From: Pedococcus bigeumensis | GTDB lineage: Bacteria; Actinomycetota; Actinomycetes; Actinomycetales; Dermatophilaceae | Length of the DNA stretch: 64,000 bases | Direction of reading: 5' to 3' | Assembly: GCF_006438965.1 (NCBI RefSeq) | Contig: NZ_RCZM01000008.1 | Span: 1 to 64,000 of the forward strand | Program-made: the position numbers and the translations under genes | Part shown: in pieces, positions 17,731 to 26,109 of the stretch | Layout: each line of letters opens with the position of its first letter | Numbering within the stretch: position 1 is the stretch's first letter | The notes under the pieces: generated by a model | Told to the model about the DNA's origin: nothing | The model's input: only the letters and a program-made list of their open reading frames with translations | Database searches by the model: none

Positions 17731-18390
17731 TTACTGGCCGCGGTGGCCCGAGTCGGATCCGAGTCCGGCGTCGCGAGCCAGGACCGCCGCCTGGGTCCGG
17801 TCGACCACCTGCAGCTTGGTGAGGATGTTCGAGACGTGGTTGCTCACCGTCTTGGGCGCGAGCCGCAACCGGTCGGCGATGGTGCCGGTCGGGAGCGCCG
17901 CGGCGAGCAGCTCCAGGACTTCCAGCTCGCGGGCACTCAGGGAGGGAAATGGGGCAGGCGTGCGGGCAGCAGGTGCGTTGAGGTGGTGCAGCACGCGCTC
18001 GGCTACCCCTGGCCCGAAGATCACCTCACCGGCCGCGATCGCGCGCACCGCTCGGGCGATCTCCTCCTGCTCGGCACCCTTGAGCAGGTAGCCGTGGGCG
18101 CCGGCGCGCATTGCGGCGAACAGCGAGTCGTCGTCGTTGAACATGGTCAGCACGCAGACCCGCGTCGTCGGTGCCACCCGAGCGATCTCCCGAATCGCGG
18201 CGAGTCCGTCCATCCCCGGCATCTGCAGGTCCATCAGGGCCACGTCGGGTCGATGGAGCACAGTCTCGCGCACCGCCTCGGCTCCGTCGGCGGCGACACC
18301 GACGACCTCAAAGCCGGCCAGGGTCGAGAGCACGCCGGACAACCCGGAGCGCACGACCGGGTGGTCGTCGACCACCAGGACCGTGATCAT
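17731..18390 (-). CDS. Response regulator, NarL/LuxR family
   Basis: A 219-residue regulator: receiver domain (MITVLVVDDHP; phospho-acceptor in VALMDLQMPGMDG; YLLKG lysine) followed by a LuxR-type HTH (LSARELEVLELLAAALPTGTI). Its ATG overlaps the stop of the kinase gene (ATGA). Together they form a second two-component system in this window. The divergent membrane-protein operon at 20627-21687 is a likely target by position. Confidence 0.9.
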   Translation of the reverse strand: MITVLVVDDHPVVRSGLSGVLSTLAGFEVVGVAADGAEAVRETVLHRPDVALMDLQMPGMDGLAAIREIARVAPTTRVCVLTMFNDDDSLFAAMRAGAHGYLLKGAEQEEIARAVRAIAAGEVIFGPGVAERVLHHLNAPAARTPAPFPSLSARELEVLELLAAALPTGTIADRLRLAPKTVSNHVSNILTKLQVVDRTQAAVLARDAGLGSDSGHRGQ

Positions 18391-20453
18391 CGGGCGGCCA
18401 TGGGTAGGAAGATCCGCACGTGTCCCCCTTCGGGACCCGTCCCCACGTCGCAGCGCCCCCCGAGCTCAGCTGCCCGTTCGCGCATCGAGCTGATGCCCAC
18501 CCCGGAAGGCCAGCTGCCGTGGACGGCCCCGTCATCGAGCACCTCGCAGCGCAGCTCCCCGTCACAGGTCAGTCGCAGGCGGACGGTCGTCGCACTCGAA
18601 TGGCGGACGACATTGGTCAGCGCCTCGGTGGCGATGCGGTATGCCGCGAGCTCGACGGCCGCCGGCATCCGCGGCAGGTCCGCGGGGATCTCGACGTGCA
18701 CAACCAGGTCGGAGCCATCGGCCCGCCGGGTTGTCCGGGCTGCACGGATCCGTAGAGCTTCGGCGAGGCCGAGCTCGTCGAGGGCCGGGGACCCGAGGTT
18801 GTCGACGATGCGACGTACCTCCCGGATCGCGGTCCGACTGTCGCTGCGCACCTCGTCGAGCCGTGCCAGCAGCCGCCCGTCAGTGCCCGCGTCAGGACCG
18901 GCGCCAGAGCCCGCGCCAGGGCCCGCGTCGGTGCCAGAGCCAGCGCCAGAGCCGGCGTCACGGTCCGAGTCACGGCTGGCGTCAAGGCTCGCGTCACGGC
19001 CGGCGTCACGGCCCGCGTCCCAGCCCGCGGCACGGCCAGCGGACGCCAGGTTGTGGGCCATGTCGGCGGAAAGCGCCACCCCGGTGAGCAGCGGCCCGAG
19101 ACCGTCGTGGAGCTCGCGCCTCAGCCGCCGCCGCTCATCCTCCTCGGCCAGGACCAGCCGTTCTCGCGAGACCTTGAGCTCGCGCAGCAGGTCGGTGGCG
19201 TGCAACGCGGTCGACAGCGGGCCGGAGAGCATCCTCAGGATGTTCGAGTCTGCTGAGGACAGACGGCGCTCCCCGCTGCGTAAGCCCACGACCAGCACCC
19301 CGCCTTCGAGCGGCAAGGACGCCGTCGACCCTCCGGGCGTACCACCCGCCGCGCGGATCTCGTCCCCCACGACCACTGCGACATACGGCAGCCGTAGCGC
19401 GGCGCGGACCTCTTCAAGGGTCTGGGACAGACCGCCGGAGAGGGACTGCCCCACCCGTGAGGCCACCCGGACCGGGTTGCCGCGCTCGCCGTACAGCAGC
19501 CTGTCGACAACCGCCTGGAGCCGCGCGCGGACTGGCAGTGCGAGCATGGCCACCAGCAAGGCGGACGCGACTCCCGAGAGCACCACGACGAGCCCGGCGT
19601 ATGCCGCCAGCACGAGGCCGGAGAGCAACGCGTAGGTGACGACGCGGCTGACGACGAGCTTGATGTCGAGCAGTCCGTGGCGCAGCACGGCCACGGCAAC
19701 GGCCGCTGGCAGCAGCGGGATCGTGAAGAGGACGAGCAGTGGTGTGCCGGCGACCAGCGCCCACGGCGTCACGGCCACGACGATCACGGCAACCGCGAGG
19801 ACCAGCCAGAGCAGCTGACGGCGCACGGCCTCGGTCCCCCGGCGATAGCGGAAGGCCAGGCAGGCCAAGCCCACCAGGACCGAGAGTGCCCAGCGCACCT
19901 CGCTCAGCGTCCAGAGCCAGCCGAAGTCGTCGTAGCGCTGCAACGTCAGGTACGCACGCGGCATACCCAGTGGCGTTTCCTGTCCCAGCCCCACCTCCAG
20001 CAGGAACAGCGGCGAGGTGACTGCGACGGCTGCCGCGACCGGGACCCAGCGCCGCGAGGCGAGCCTGCCGTCCGGCAGCAGGAGCAACGACAACGGGATG
20101 GCCAGCCCGATGTTGATCGGCCAGGCCCAGTTGAACACGGTCATGTCGAGGCGCACGATCCAGAGCGGCGCTCCGTGCTCGTGGAGGAGCTGACCCAGCG
20201 GTGCGGCGAGACCCGACAACACCTGGCAGAAGCCACCCACGGCGTAGAGCCAGCCGAGCAGCAAACCAGGGCGGTGCCACGCGATCAGCGCACCACAGAG
20301 CGCGAAGCTCACCCCGATGACCAGGTTGCTGATCACGAAGGCGTTGAGGGTCTCGTCGAACGACCAGTGCACTGCCGTCGTTGCCACGACAGCCGCAGCG
20401 GACGTCACAACAGCCGCTGCTCCAAGTCCCGCCCCGAGCCACCGCACGGCCAT
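18387..20453 (-). CDS. Sensor histidine kinase with a long membrane domain and repeat insert
   Basis: A 688-residue kinase. The N-terminal half has about ten membrane helices, followed by a GAF-like region, the HisKA_3 motif (ERRRLRRELHDGLGPLLTG) and a HATPase domain (ATEALTNVVRHS, GVGISSMRERA). Start ATG 20453 was chosen because GAGGAG then lies at a normal 6-nt distance, whereas it would touch ATG 20459. Between the two phospho-acceptor helices sits a low-complexity insert of about 47 residues made of Asp-Ala-Gly/Arg repeats. Its partner regulator is encoded next, with an ATGA overlap. Confidence 0.85.
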   Translation of the reverse strand: MAVRWLGAGLGAAAVVTSAAAVVATTAVHWSFDETLNAFVISNLVIGVSFALCGALIAWHRPGLLLGWLYAVGGFCQVLSGLAAPLGQLLHEHGAPLWIVRLDMTVFNWAWPINIGLAIPLSLLLLPDGRLASRRWVPVAAAVAVTSPLFLLEVGLGQETPLGMPRAYLTLQRYDDFGWLWTLSEVRWALSVLVGLACLAFRYRRGTEAVRRQLLWLVLAVAVIVVAVTPWALVAGTPLLVLFTIPLLPAAVAVAVLRHGLLDIKLVVSRVVTYALLSGLVLAAYAGLVVVLSGVASALLVAMLALPVRARLQAVVDRLLYGERGNPVRVASRVGQSLSGGLSQTLEEVRAALRLPYVAVVVGDEIRAAGGTPGGSTASLPLEGGVLVVGLRSGERRLSSADSNILRMLSGPLSTALHATDLLRELKVSRERLVLAEEDERRRLRRELHDGLGPLLTGVALSADMAHNLASAGRAAGWDAGRDAGRDASLDASRDSDRDAGSGAGSGTDAGPGAGSGAGPDAGTDGRLLARLDEVRSDSRTAIREVRRIVDNLGSPALDELGLAEALRIRAARTTRRADGSDLVVHVEIPADLPRMPAAVELAAYRIATEALTNVVRHSSATTVRLRLTCDGELRCEVLDDGAVHGSWPSGVGISSMRERAAELGGRCDVGTGPEGGHVRIFLPMAAR
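18886..19033. repeat. Low-complexity tandem repeats inside the kinase gene
   Basis: Repeats of about 6-12 nt built on GGCGTCACG and GCGCCAGAGCC encode the Asp/Ala/Gly/Ser/Arg insert. The reading frame stays open, so the repeat number may vary between strains in steps of three. Confidence 0.7.
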
Positions 20454-20626
20454 CGGCATCTCCTCGCTCGCGCCACCTTCGACGATAGCGAGCGGCCCTC
20501 TCGACGTGTCGGGAAATCTTCCCGACCTGGTCGGGCAATCACCCGGTTCGCGGGACCGCCGCCCTTCTGGACGGGTAGGTCGCCGGCGGATCGTCGAGAG
20601 CACCATCACTCGCGAAAGGAACCACC

Positions 20627-20986
20627 ATGAATTCCTCTGCTACCAGTCGCCGCGCAGGACTGGCGATCCTTGGCCTGCTGTCGCTGGCCGACAGCTCGAT
20701 GCTGCTGCTCACCGACGGCACCACCCCGCCATACTCCGTTGCCGCTCTGGCGACAGCGCTCGGCTTGGTCAGCCTCGTTCTCGTTCTCCGCGCCTTCCAG
20801 GACGGGAACCGCCCAATCCGCCTCCTCGTGGGCCTCCGGGTGCTCTCCGCAGTCACCGCCCTGCCTGCGTTCCTCGTTGACGACGTGCCCGCGGTCGCGC
20901 AGGCCGCAGCCGCCGCCACGGTGGTCCTGACTGTTGTCGGCATCCTGCTGGTCGGTCGCAGCGACACCCGCGTGGTGACGTCATGA
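20627..20986 (+). CDS. Small membrane protein
   Basis: A 119-residue protein with four predicted membrane helices (LAILGLLSLADSSMLLL, YSVAALATALGLVSLVLVL, LLVGLRVLSAVTALPAFLV, AAAAATVVLTVVGILLV). AAAGGAACC precedes the ATG. It overlaps the next gene by ATGA and is transcribed away from the kinase gene. No family recognised. Confidence 0.7.
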   Translation: MNSSATSRRAGLAILGLLSLADSSMLLLTDGTTPPYSVAALATALGLVSLVLVLRAFQDGNRPIRLLVGLRVLSAVTALPAFLVDDVPAVAQAAAAATVVLTVVGILLVGRSDTRVVTS

Positions 20987-21687
20987 GCGCCCGCACCTCG
21001 TACGTCGCCACGGCACCTGCCCGCCGCTCGTCCCCGGTCTTCAGCACCTGGGCGACAGCGCTGCTCCTGCCACTCGGACCGGCGGCCGTGGCCGTTTTGC
21101 GCCTCGTACTCCCTTACTACACAGCGGGATCGCCCGAGGAGACGGTCGCCGAGGTCGGCCGCCACCCCGGCGCACAGTCCGCGGTCCTGTGGCTCGGGCT
21201 CGTCGCCGTGCTCACCCTGGTGCCAGGCGTGATCGCAGCGGCCGGCATCTGTCGTGCCGCCGCACCTCGACTCACCTCCTGGGCGCTGGCCCTGGCAGTT
21301 CCCGGCTACCTCGCGCTCGCGGTCATGCTGGGTGCGGACCAGCTCCTCTGGAGCGCGCACCAGGCCGGTCTGTCGGCCTCTCAGTCTGCAGCGCTGTTCT
21401 CAGCCGCACATCCGACGGTGGGCATCGCGACGGGCATCTTCGTTGTCGGCCACGTCGTCGGAACCGTGCTGCTCGGCATCGCACTCGTCCGGTCGGGACG
21501 CGTCCCCGCCTGGGCCGGCTGGGCGACCGCGGTCTCGCAGCCCCTGCACTTCGTGGCCACGGTCTTTCTCGGGAGCCCCCAGGTCGACTTCGTCGGCTGG
21601 TCCCTCACCGCTGTGGGGATGGCGATGGTCGCGCGGGAGCTGCTGCGTTCCGACTCGTCGACGGAGCCCGTGACGCCTCGTCCCTGA
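20983..21687 (+). CDS. Membrane protein of unknown function
   Basis: A 234-residue protein with about six membrane segments and short loops; residues 17-45 form the first helix (VFSTWATALLLPLGPAAVAV). It is the second gene of a coupled pair. Position next to the second two-component system suggests a regulated envelope function, which is inference. No family recognised with certainty. Confidence 0.7.
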   Translation: MSARTSYVATAPARRSSPVFSTWATALLLPLGPAAVAVLRLVLPYYTAGSPEETVAEVGRHPGAQSAVLWLGLVAVLTLVPGVIAAAGICRAAAPRLTSWALALAVPGYLALAVMLGADQLLWSAHQAGLSASQSAALFSAAHPTVGIATGIFVVGHVVGTVLLGIALVRSGRVPAWAGWATAVSQPLHFVATVFLGSPQVDFVGWSLTAVGMAMVARELLRSDSSTEPVTPRP

Positions 21688-21719
21688 CGAGGTATGCCGG
21701 GTGCTCGCCAGCAGGCGTG

Positions 21720-21764
21720 CCCGCCACCAGGCGTGTCGTCACTGCGTCACGCCTGCGTGGCGGG
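21720..21764. terminator. Imperfect hairpin between convergent genes
   Basis: CCCGCCACCAGGCGTG (21720-21735) pairs with CACGCCTGCGTGGCGGG (21748-21764) with one bulge. A decayed copy of the GGTATGCCG palindrome lies just before it at 21691. Serves the convergent genes ending at 21687 and 21817. Confidence 0.55.
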
Positions 21765-21816
21765 CCGTGTCCTGGCGGGTCGTGCCCTGGCGTACTCGGG
21801 CATGACCCGGGCCACC

Positions 21817-22677
21817 TCAGTGGGAATGGGGGCGTAGGGAGTGCTTGCCCCGAGTACCTTCCCTACCAACGTCCCTCACCGCCGAGGCGGCCGAGAGTGC
21901 GAACAGTCCGACGAAGCCCACAGCCATCACCCACGTCAGCGGGCGGGCGGTGAAGAACTCGTGCCTTGCTCGCACGGCGGCCACCGCGATCAGGGCGAAC
22001 ATCACCAGCTGCACCTGCCGCATCAGCCGCACCGCCTCCCAGCGGTGATCAGCCAGCACCACCAGCCCGGCCGCACCGAGGCAGAACGTCGCACCCACCA
22101 CACGGCAGGTCAGCGGGGTGAGCGGCCACGGCCAGACCCGGAACACCCGGGCGGGGGCAACGAACATGGCCACACCGGAGAGGACCGCCAGCCCACCCGC
22201 GCCAGCCAGGAACCGACGCGCAACGCGCCCGAGGCGAGGTTCGTCGGGAGCCGGCCGACCGGCATACCTCTGGTTGGTGAGCCAGGCTGCGACCACGAGG
22301 AAGGGAGCGGTGAAGTAGAGGCCGGCCCACAGCCAGAAGGTGACCTTGCCGTGGGCGAACTTGTCCCAGTGCAGGACGGTGGCGACCCCGAGCAGCGTCG
22401 CGAACAGGGCGACTGAGACGAAGCCCGCGCGCACCGCCGCCCAGCGCCGTTCGACGAGGAGCACGCGGAGGAAGAAGAAGCAGCCGCCGAGGTAGGCGGA
22501 CGCCAGGAGCATCGAGGTCATCTGCGACTGGATCGGCCACGCCCACAGCCGGGCCGTCTCGCCGGGGAAGCCGTAGAGCAGGACGAACGCCACGAGCAGG
22601 AAGGGCGCGATGAATGCCGAGAGGGCGCGGGTGGTGGCGAGCACCCGGTCGTCGCGCTCGAGGATCGGCGCGCTCAT
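21817..22677 (-). CDS. Polytopic membrane protein
   Basis: A 286-residue protein with eight or nine hydrophobic segments (FIAPFLLVAFVLLYGF, FWLWAGLYFTAPFLVVAAWL, VVGATFCLGAAGLVVLA). ATG 22677 overlaps the stop of the upstream gene by ATGA; the longer frame is a shadow of that gene. Function not recognised. Confidence 0.75.
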   Translation of the reverse strand: MSAPILERDDRVLATTRALSAFIAPFLLVAFVLLYGFPGETARLWAWPIQSQMTSMLLASAYLGGCFFFLRVLLVERRWAAVRAGFVSVALFATLLGVATVLHWDKFAHGKVTFWLWAGLYFTAPFLVVAAWLTNQRYAGRPAPDEPRLGRVARRFLAGAGGLAVLSGVAMFVAPARVFRVWPWPLTPLTCRVVGATFCLGAAGLVVLADHRWEAVRLMRQVQLVMFALIAVAAVRARHEFFTARPLTWVMAVGFVGLFALSAASAVRDVGREGTRGKHSLRPHSH

Positions 22678-23285
22678 GCCGGGATCCGGGACACCGCATC
22701 GAGCAGGGCCGAGTAGGAGGCCACCAGCGCGCGCCGCTCGGCGGCCAGTCGCGGGTCGGTGAGCTCGCAACCGCCGGCCACCCACGCGTCCGACAGGTCC
22801 ATCGCCTCGGCCCGCCAGCGAGCGGCTTCGTGCATCGTCTCCGGGGGCGCCGAGTAGACGTAGGAGTAGAGGTCGACCAGGGCGCGCTCGAGCTCGCCGC
22901 GGGTGGCCACGTCGTCGCGCTGGTGCGCCCGGTGCAGCCGCCACCACTCGACCTCCAGCTCCGACGCCCGGTGCGGGTCGAAGCTCAGGTCCGAGTGCCC
23001 GAGGACCAGCCGGTAGAACCGCATCATCGAGGCCCGCGCGGCGTCAGGATCGTTGTCGGGCACCGGAGCCCACGCCTTGTTGGCACGCAGCACGTGCCAA
23101 GCCCCGATGAAGGTCAGCCGCGGCCCCAGGCCGAAGCCCTGGTCGATCATCCCGACGAAGGCCCGCAGCGCCGGACCCCACTCGCGCCGGTAGTAGCTCG
23201 CCCACGCCAACGTCTCGAGGTGCCCGAGCGCGACGGGGTCGAACTCACGAGGACTGTGGCGACTCAAACTGTGTCGACGAACCAC
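22674..23285 (-). CDS. Conserved hypothetical protein
   Basis: A 203-residue, Trp- and Arg-rich soluble protein with segments such as ETLAWASYYRREWGPALRAF and FYRLVLGHSDLSFDPHRASE. The start is uncertain: GTG 23285 and TTG 23267 are plausible and a GTG at 23396 would leave only 17 nt to the divergent gene. It is coupled to the downstream membrane-protein gene. No family recognised. Confidence 0.6.
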   Translation of the reverse strand: MVRRHSLSRHSPREFDPVALGHLETLAWASYYRREWGPALRAFVGMIDQGFGLGPRLTFIGAWHVLRANKAWAPVPDNDPDAARASMMRFYRLVLGHSDLSFDPHRASELEVEWWRLHRAHQRDDVATRGELERALVDLYSYVYSAPPETMHEAARWRAEAMDLSDAWVAGGCELTDPRLAAERRALVASYSALLDAVSRIPA

Positions 23286-23413
23286 GCCGCACCTTGCTTT
23301 CCGGCCGGTGGCGTCCGTCGCAGCAACAGACAACTGTCGGCCCCGAGCGCTGGCAACCGCCAGCCCTGAGCTCGATACTAGAACGCGCAGGCCCACTCGG
23401 TCAGGGGGTTCGG

Positions 23414-24187
23414 ATGCCCACTCTCGACATCGCGAAAGTCGTTGCGGCCATGGATGTCCGGCTCGTCCGGATGCCTCCCGAAAGGACCGCCCAGCGAGTG
23501 TTCCTCGAGACCTACCGACGGACCACGCTGGCCGTCGGGAAGGCCATCGAGGATGCGCAGTTCGAGGACCCGGAGTGGGTCGAGCGGTGGGACGTGGTGT
23601 TCGCCGACCTCTACCTGGCGGCGCTCGACCTCGACCTCGCGGGCAGTCCCGACGTGCCGCGACCGTGGCGGCTGGCCTTCTCTGCGCCCGAGTCCCTGCC
23701 TGCGCTGCGGCACGTCCTGCTGGGCATCAACGCGCACATCAACTACGACCTGCCGCAGGCCCTACTGGCAGTGATCAGCGACGAGGAGTTCGCGGACCCC
23801 GTGGTGATGGCGCGACGTGCGCGCGACCACGAACGGATCGACGGCGTGCTGTCCGGCCGCGTCGCCGCCGAGGACGACGAGCTGGGCGTGGTGTCCACGC
23901 GGACGGTCGTCGATCGGGTGCTGCAACCGCTGAATCGCTTGAGCTCCAAGCGATTCCTGCGCGAGGCGCGACAGAACGTCTGGCACAACACCGTCGAGCT
24001 CCAGCAGGCGCGCGTCGCCGGCAAGCAGGTGTATGCCGCGCGGCTGGCTGATCTCGAAGTGCTCAGCGCCGCCCGCATCGCCGACCTGCTGGCGCCGGGT
24101 CAGGTGCTGCTGCGACTGGCGGTAGCCGGGTTCGGGGTCACTCTCCCCCCGCCGGCCACGGGCAGTGTGGCCCAAGAAGCTCAGTGA
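23414..24187 (+). CDS. DUF5995 family protein
   Basis: A 257-residue protein. The segment PALRHVLLGINAHINYDLPQ is the hallmark of DUF5995, a family of unknown function. ATG 23414 follows a GGGGG stretch. Its C-terminal module (LADLEVLSAARIADLLAPGQ and following) recurs as an isolated fragment 0.8 kb downstream at 24837-24950. Confidence 0.75.
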   Translation: MPTLDIAKVVAAMDVRLVRMPPERTAQRVFLETYRRTTLAVGKAIEDAQFEDPEWVERWDVVFADLYLAALDLDLAGSPDVPRPWRLAFSAPESLPALRHVLLGINAHINYDLPQALLAVISDEEFADPVVMARRARDHERIDGVLSGRVAAEDDELGVVSTRTVVDRVLQPLNRLSSKRFLREARQNVWHNTVELQQARVAGKQVYAARLADLEVLSAARIADLLAPGQVLLRLAVAGFGVTLPPPATGSVAQEAQ

Positions 24188-24256
24188 CCCTGGAAGTTCA
24201 GTGGAGCCCGAGGGCGCTGTGACGGCTGTGGGCTCGATGGACTGGAACCTTCATGG

Positions 24257-24715
24257 TCAGAACGAGAGCATCCCGCTTACCAAGGCCTGCCACGTCACGG
24301 GACCGACGATGCCGTCCACCACGACTGACGGGATGTCTGCGTGGAGGGCCTGCTGGAAGCCACGGACCGCCGCCTCGGTCTTCGGGCCGAAGACGCCGTC
24401 GATCGCGATTCCCTTGCCGGGATCGCCGGACAGGTTGCGGAACTGGAACTCCTCCTGCACACCGCGTACCGCGTCCCCGGTGGAACCTCGCCGCACGGTC
24501 ACGATGAGGGCTCCCCATGTCTGGGGGCCGACGATGCCGTCGACGTTCAGGTGTTTGGCCTGCTGGAAGGAGCGGACTGCCTGGTCCGTCAGCGGACCGA
24601 AGATGCCGTCGACCGACACCGGGTAGCCCGCCTCCCGCAAGAGGTCCTGCAGGGTTTGGACGGGATGGTTGCGATCTCCCTGGCGAACGAGCGGCCACGG
24701 ACTCACACCTGACAT
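24257..24715 (-). CDS. Peptidoglycan-binding protein with two PG_binding_1 domains
   Basis: A 152-residue protein consisting of two PG_binding_1 repeats, each with the VDGxFGPxTxxAVxxFQQA pattern: VDGIFGPLTDQAVRSFQQAK and IDGVFGPKTEAAVRGFQQAL, both followed by VDGIVGPxTW. No signal peptide is obvious. ATG 24715 is preceded by GGAGGAGAGCC. It would bind cell-wall peptide chains; without an enzyme domain it may act with a partner or as a cargo-binding module. Confidence 0.85.
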   Translation of the reverse strand: MSGVSPWPLVRQGDRNHPVQTLQDLLREAGYPVSVDGIFGPLTDQAVRSFQQAKHLNVDGIVGPQTWGALIVTVRRGSTGDAVRGVQEEFQFRNLSGDPGKGIAIDGVFGPKTEAAVRGFQQALHADIPSVVVDGIVGPVTWQALVSGMLSF

Positions 24716-24836
24716 GGCTCTCCTCCCCAACACACGGCGTTACGCTTGTTCCACCATCCTCCGTAGGCAAACAACGGTCAATGAGCCAAATGAGCCCTCT
24801 ATTCGGCTGGCCCTTGGGTTTAGGAATCGGTCAGCG

Positions 24837-24950
24837 GTGGCTGAGCTCGAAGGGCTCAGCGCCGCTCGCCTTGCTGACCTGGTGACGCTGGGCCAGGTGC
24901 TGCTGCGGCTGGCGGAGATCGAGTTCGGCGTAGCCCCCGGCTGCCGGTAG
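24837..24950 (+). pseudogene. Isolated fragment of a DUF5995 gene 3' end
   Basis: The frame reads AVAELEGLSAARLADLVTLG and on to EIEFGV, closely matching the C-terminus of the DUF5995 protein encoded at 23414-24187 in both protein and DNA. No complete second gene is present, so this is a partial duplication or the remnant of a lost paralogue. A 37-residue GTG-start ORF is possible but unlikely to be functional. Confidence 0.5.
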
Positions 24951-24976
24951 GCGAGGCGAGGGTGAATAGCGGCAGA

Positions 24977-25005
24977 CCCCGCCAATCGTCCAGGGAACGG
25001 CGGGG
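24977..25005. terminator. Short hairpin after the Ltp-repeat gene
   Basis: CCCCGCC (24977-24983) and GGCGGGG (24999-25005) can pair around a 15-nt loop, 63 nt beyond the stop of the minus-strand gene. Weak candidate. Confidence 0.25.
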
Positions 25006-25067
25006 CCTGTCCCGGCCCGCGAGAGGCCGGCCGACGAGCTGTGATTCGAGTCTTAGGCGAGGCCGCC

Positions 25068-25754
25068 TTAGAGGACGGCGTCAGCAGCGTGAGTTGCCTG
25101 CGCCTTCGTGAACTGATCTCCGGCAGAAGAGGAGAGCTGCTGGATGAGCCCCGAGCGCGACATCGGCATCATTTCCATGTAGTTCTTGGCAGCCTCCACT
25201 GCCTCAGCGTTCCAATCGACCTTGACGTGATTCGCGGCGTACGTCGCGTCGGCCTTGGAGTATCCGTCACCCGCAGGGGACGACAACTGCCGGATTAGAC
25301 CGGCCTTGGACATGCCCATCAACTCGAGGTAGTTCTCCGCTGCGCGCATGGCATTGCGCTGACCGGACGTCAAGGTCGGCGCCTTGGGTGCCGCCGGCTT
25401 GGGAGCAGGCTTGGGAACCGCTGCTGCAGCCTTGGTCGTCGGGGCCGGCGAGACGGTCGCGGCAGCAGGTTCGGCGGCCTTGACGGCCGATGTCGTCGGG
25501 CTTGATGCGGACACCGGCTGGGTAGGCTCATCGCCGCCGCCTCCAAGGGCGGTAGCGAAGATGGCCAGAGCGACGATCCCCGCCGGGATCAGCACGCGCT
25601 TCCTGACGTACCACGAGCGAGCGGGCTTCTGTGCCGAGGCCATCGGAAGGGCTGCCTCAGTGGCCCCCGGAGCGAAGTGCTCCGTCCACTGCTGGCCATC
25701 CCAATACCGCTGCTGACCATCGTTCTGCGGGTACCAGCCCGCTGGCGTGCTCAT
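25068..25754 (-). CDS. DUF2510 membrane protein with two Ltp-type repeats
   Basis: A 228-residue protein: N-terminal DUF2510 (PAGWYPQNDGQQRYWDGQQW), one membrane segment (VLIPAGIVALAIFATALGG), a Pro/Ala/Lys-rich wall-spanning linker, then two copies of the Ltp repeat (AENYLELMGMSKAGLIRQLS and AKNYMEMMPMSRSGLIQQLS). The Ltp domain is known from the streptococcal phage TP-J34 lipoprotein that blocks superinfection by preventing DNA injection. A comparable role here is possible but unproven; most chromosomal copies have unknown function. Confidence 0.8.
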   Translation of the reverse strand: MSTPAGWYPQNDGQQRYWDGQQWTEHFAPGATEAALPMASAQKPARSWYVRKRVLIPAGIVALAIFATALGGGGDEPTQPVSASSPTTSAVKAAEPAAATVSPAPTTKAAAAVPKPAPKPAAPKAPTLTSGQRNAMRAAENYLELMGMSKAGLIRQLSSPAGDGYSKADATYAANHVKVDWNAEAVEAAKNYMEMMPMSRSGLIQQLSSSAGDQFTKAQATHAADAVL

Positions 25755-26109
25755 CTCGTTGTTCCTCCAAGACTTGTCGGCCGTCAGTTGCGGATGCGGC
25801 CGTCTGAATGCCCGAATTGCGGGCGTTGTACAGAATCACGTAGGCGAACTTCGTGCGGTAGGGACCATTTGTCCCCAGGTCGCAGCGTTCGGCCATTGCT
25901 GGGTCAGCTGAACAGATGAGGCACGCAGAGCCGAACACCGGGGAGAGGCACTGGCCGCCTGGCCTGCGGCGCGTCGCGGCGACACGCCGTGGGCGCATCG
26001 TCCGAACGGACCTGTTTCCGGGATGAATACGACACGGGGCCACTGCGACTGCGACTCTTCACTGTCGTCACACCAGTCCCCTGTCTCCCACTATCCCCCC
26101 GGACAAAAC
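25755..26109. other. Divergent intergenic region (355 bp)
   Basis: Separates the Ltp-repeat gene from the amidase gene and should contain both promoters. I see no hairpin, RNA gene or repeated motif. The 5' part of the amidase reading frame (26023-26109) is open but reads as non-conserved sequence. Confidence 0.4.
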
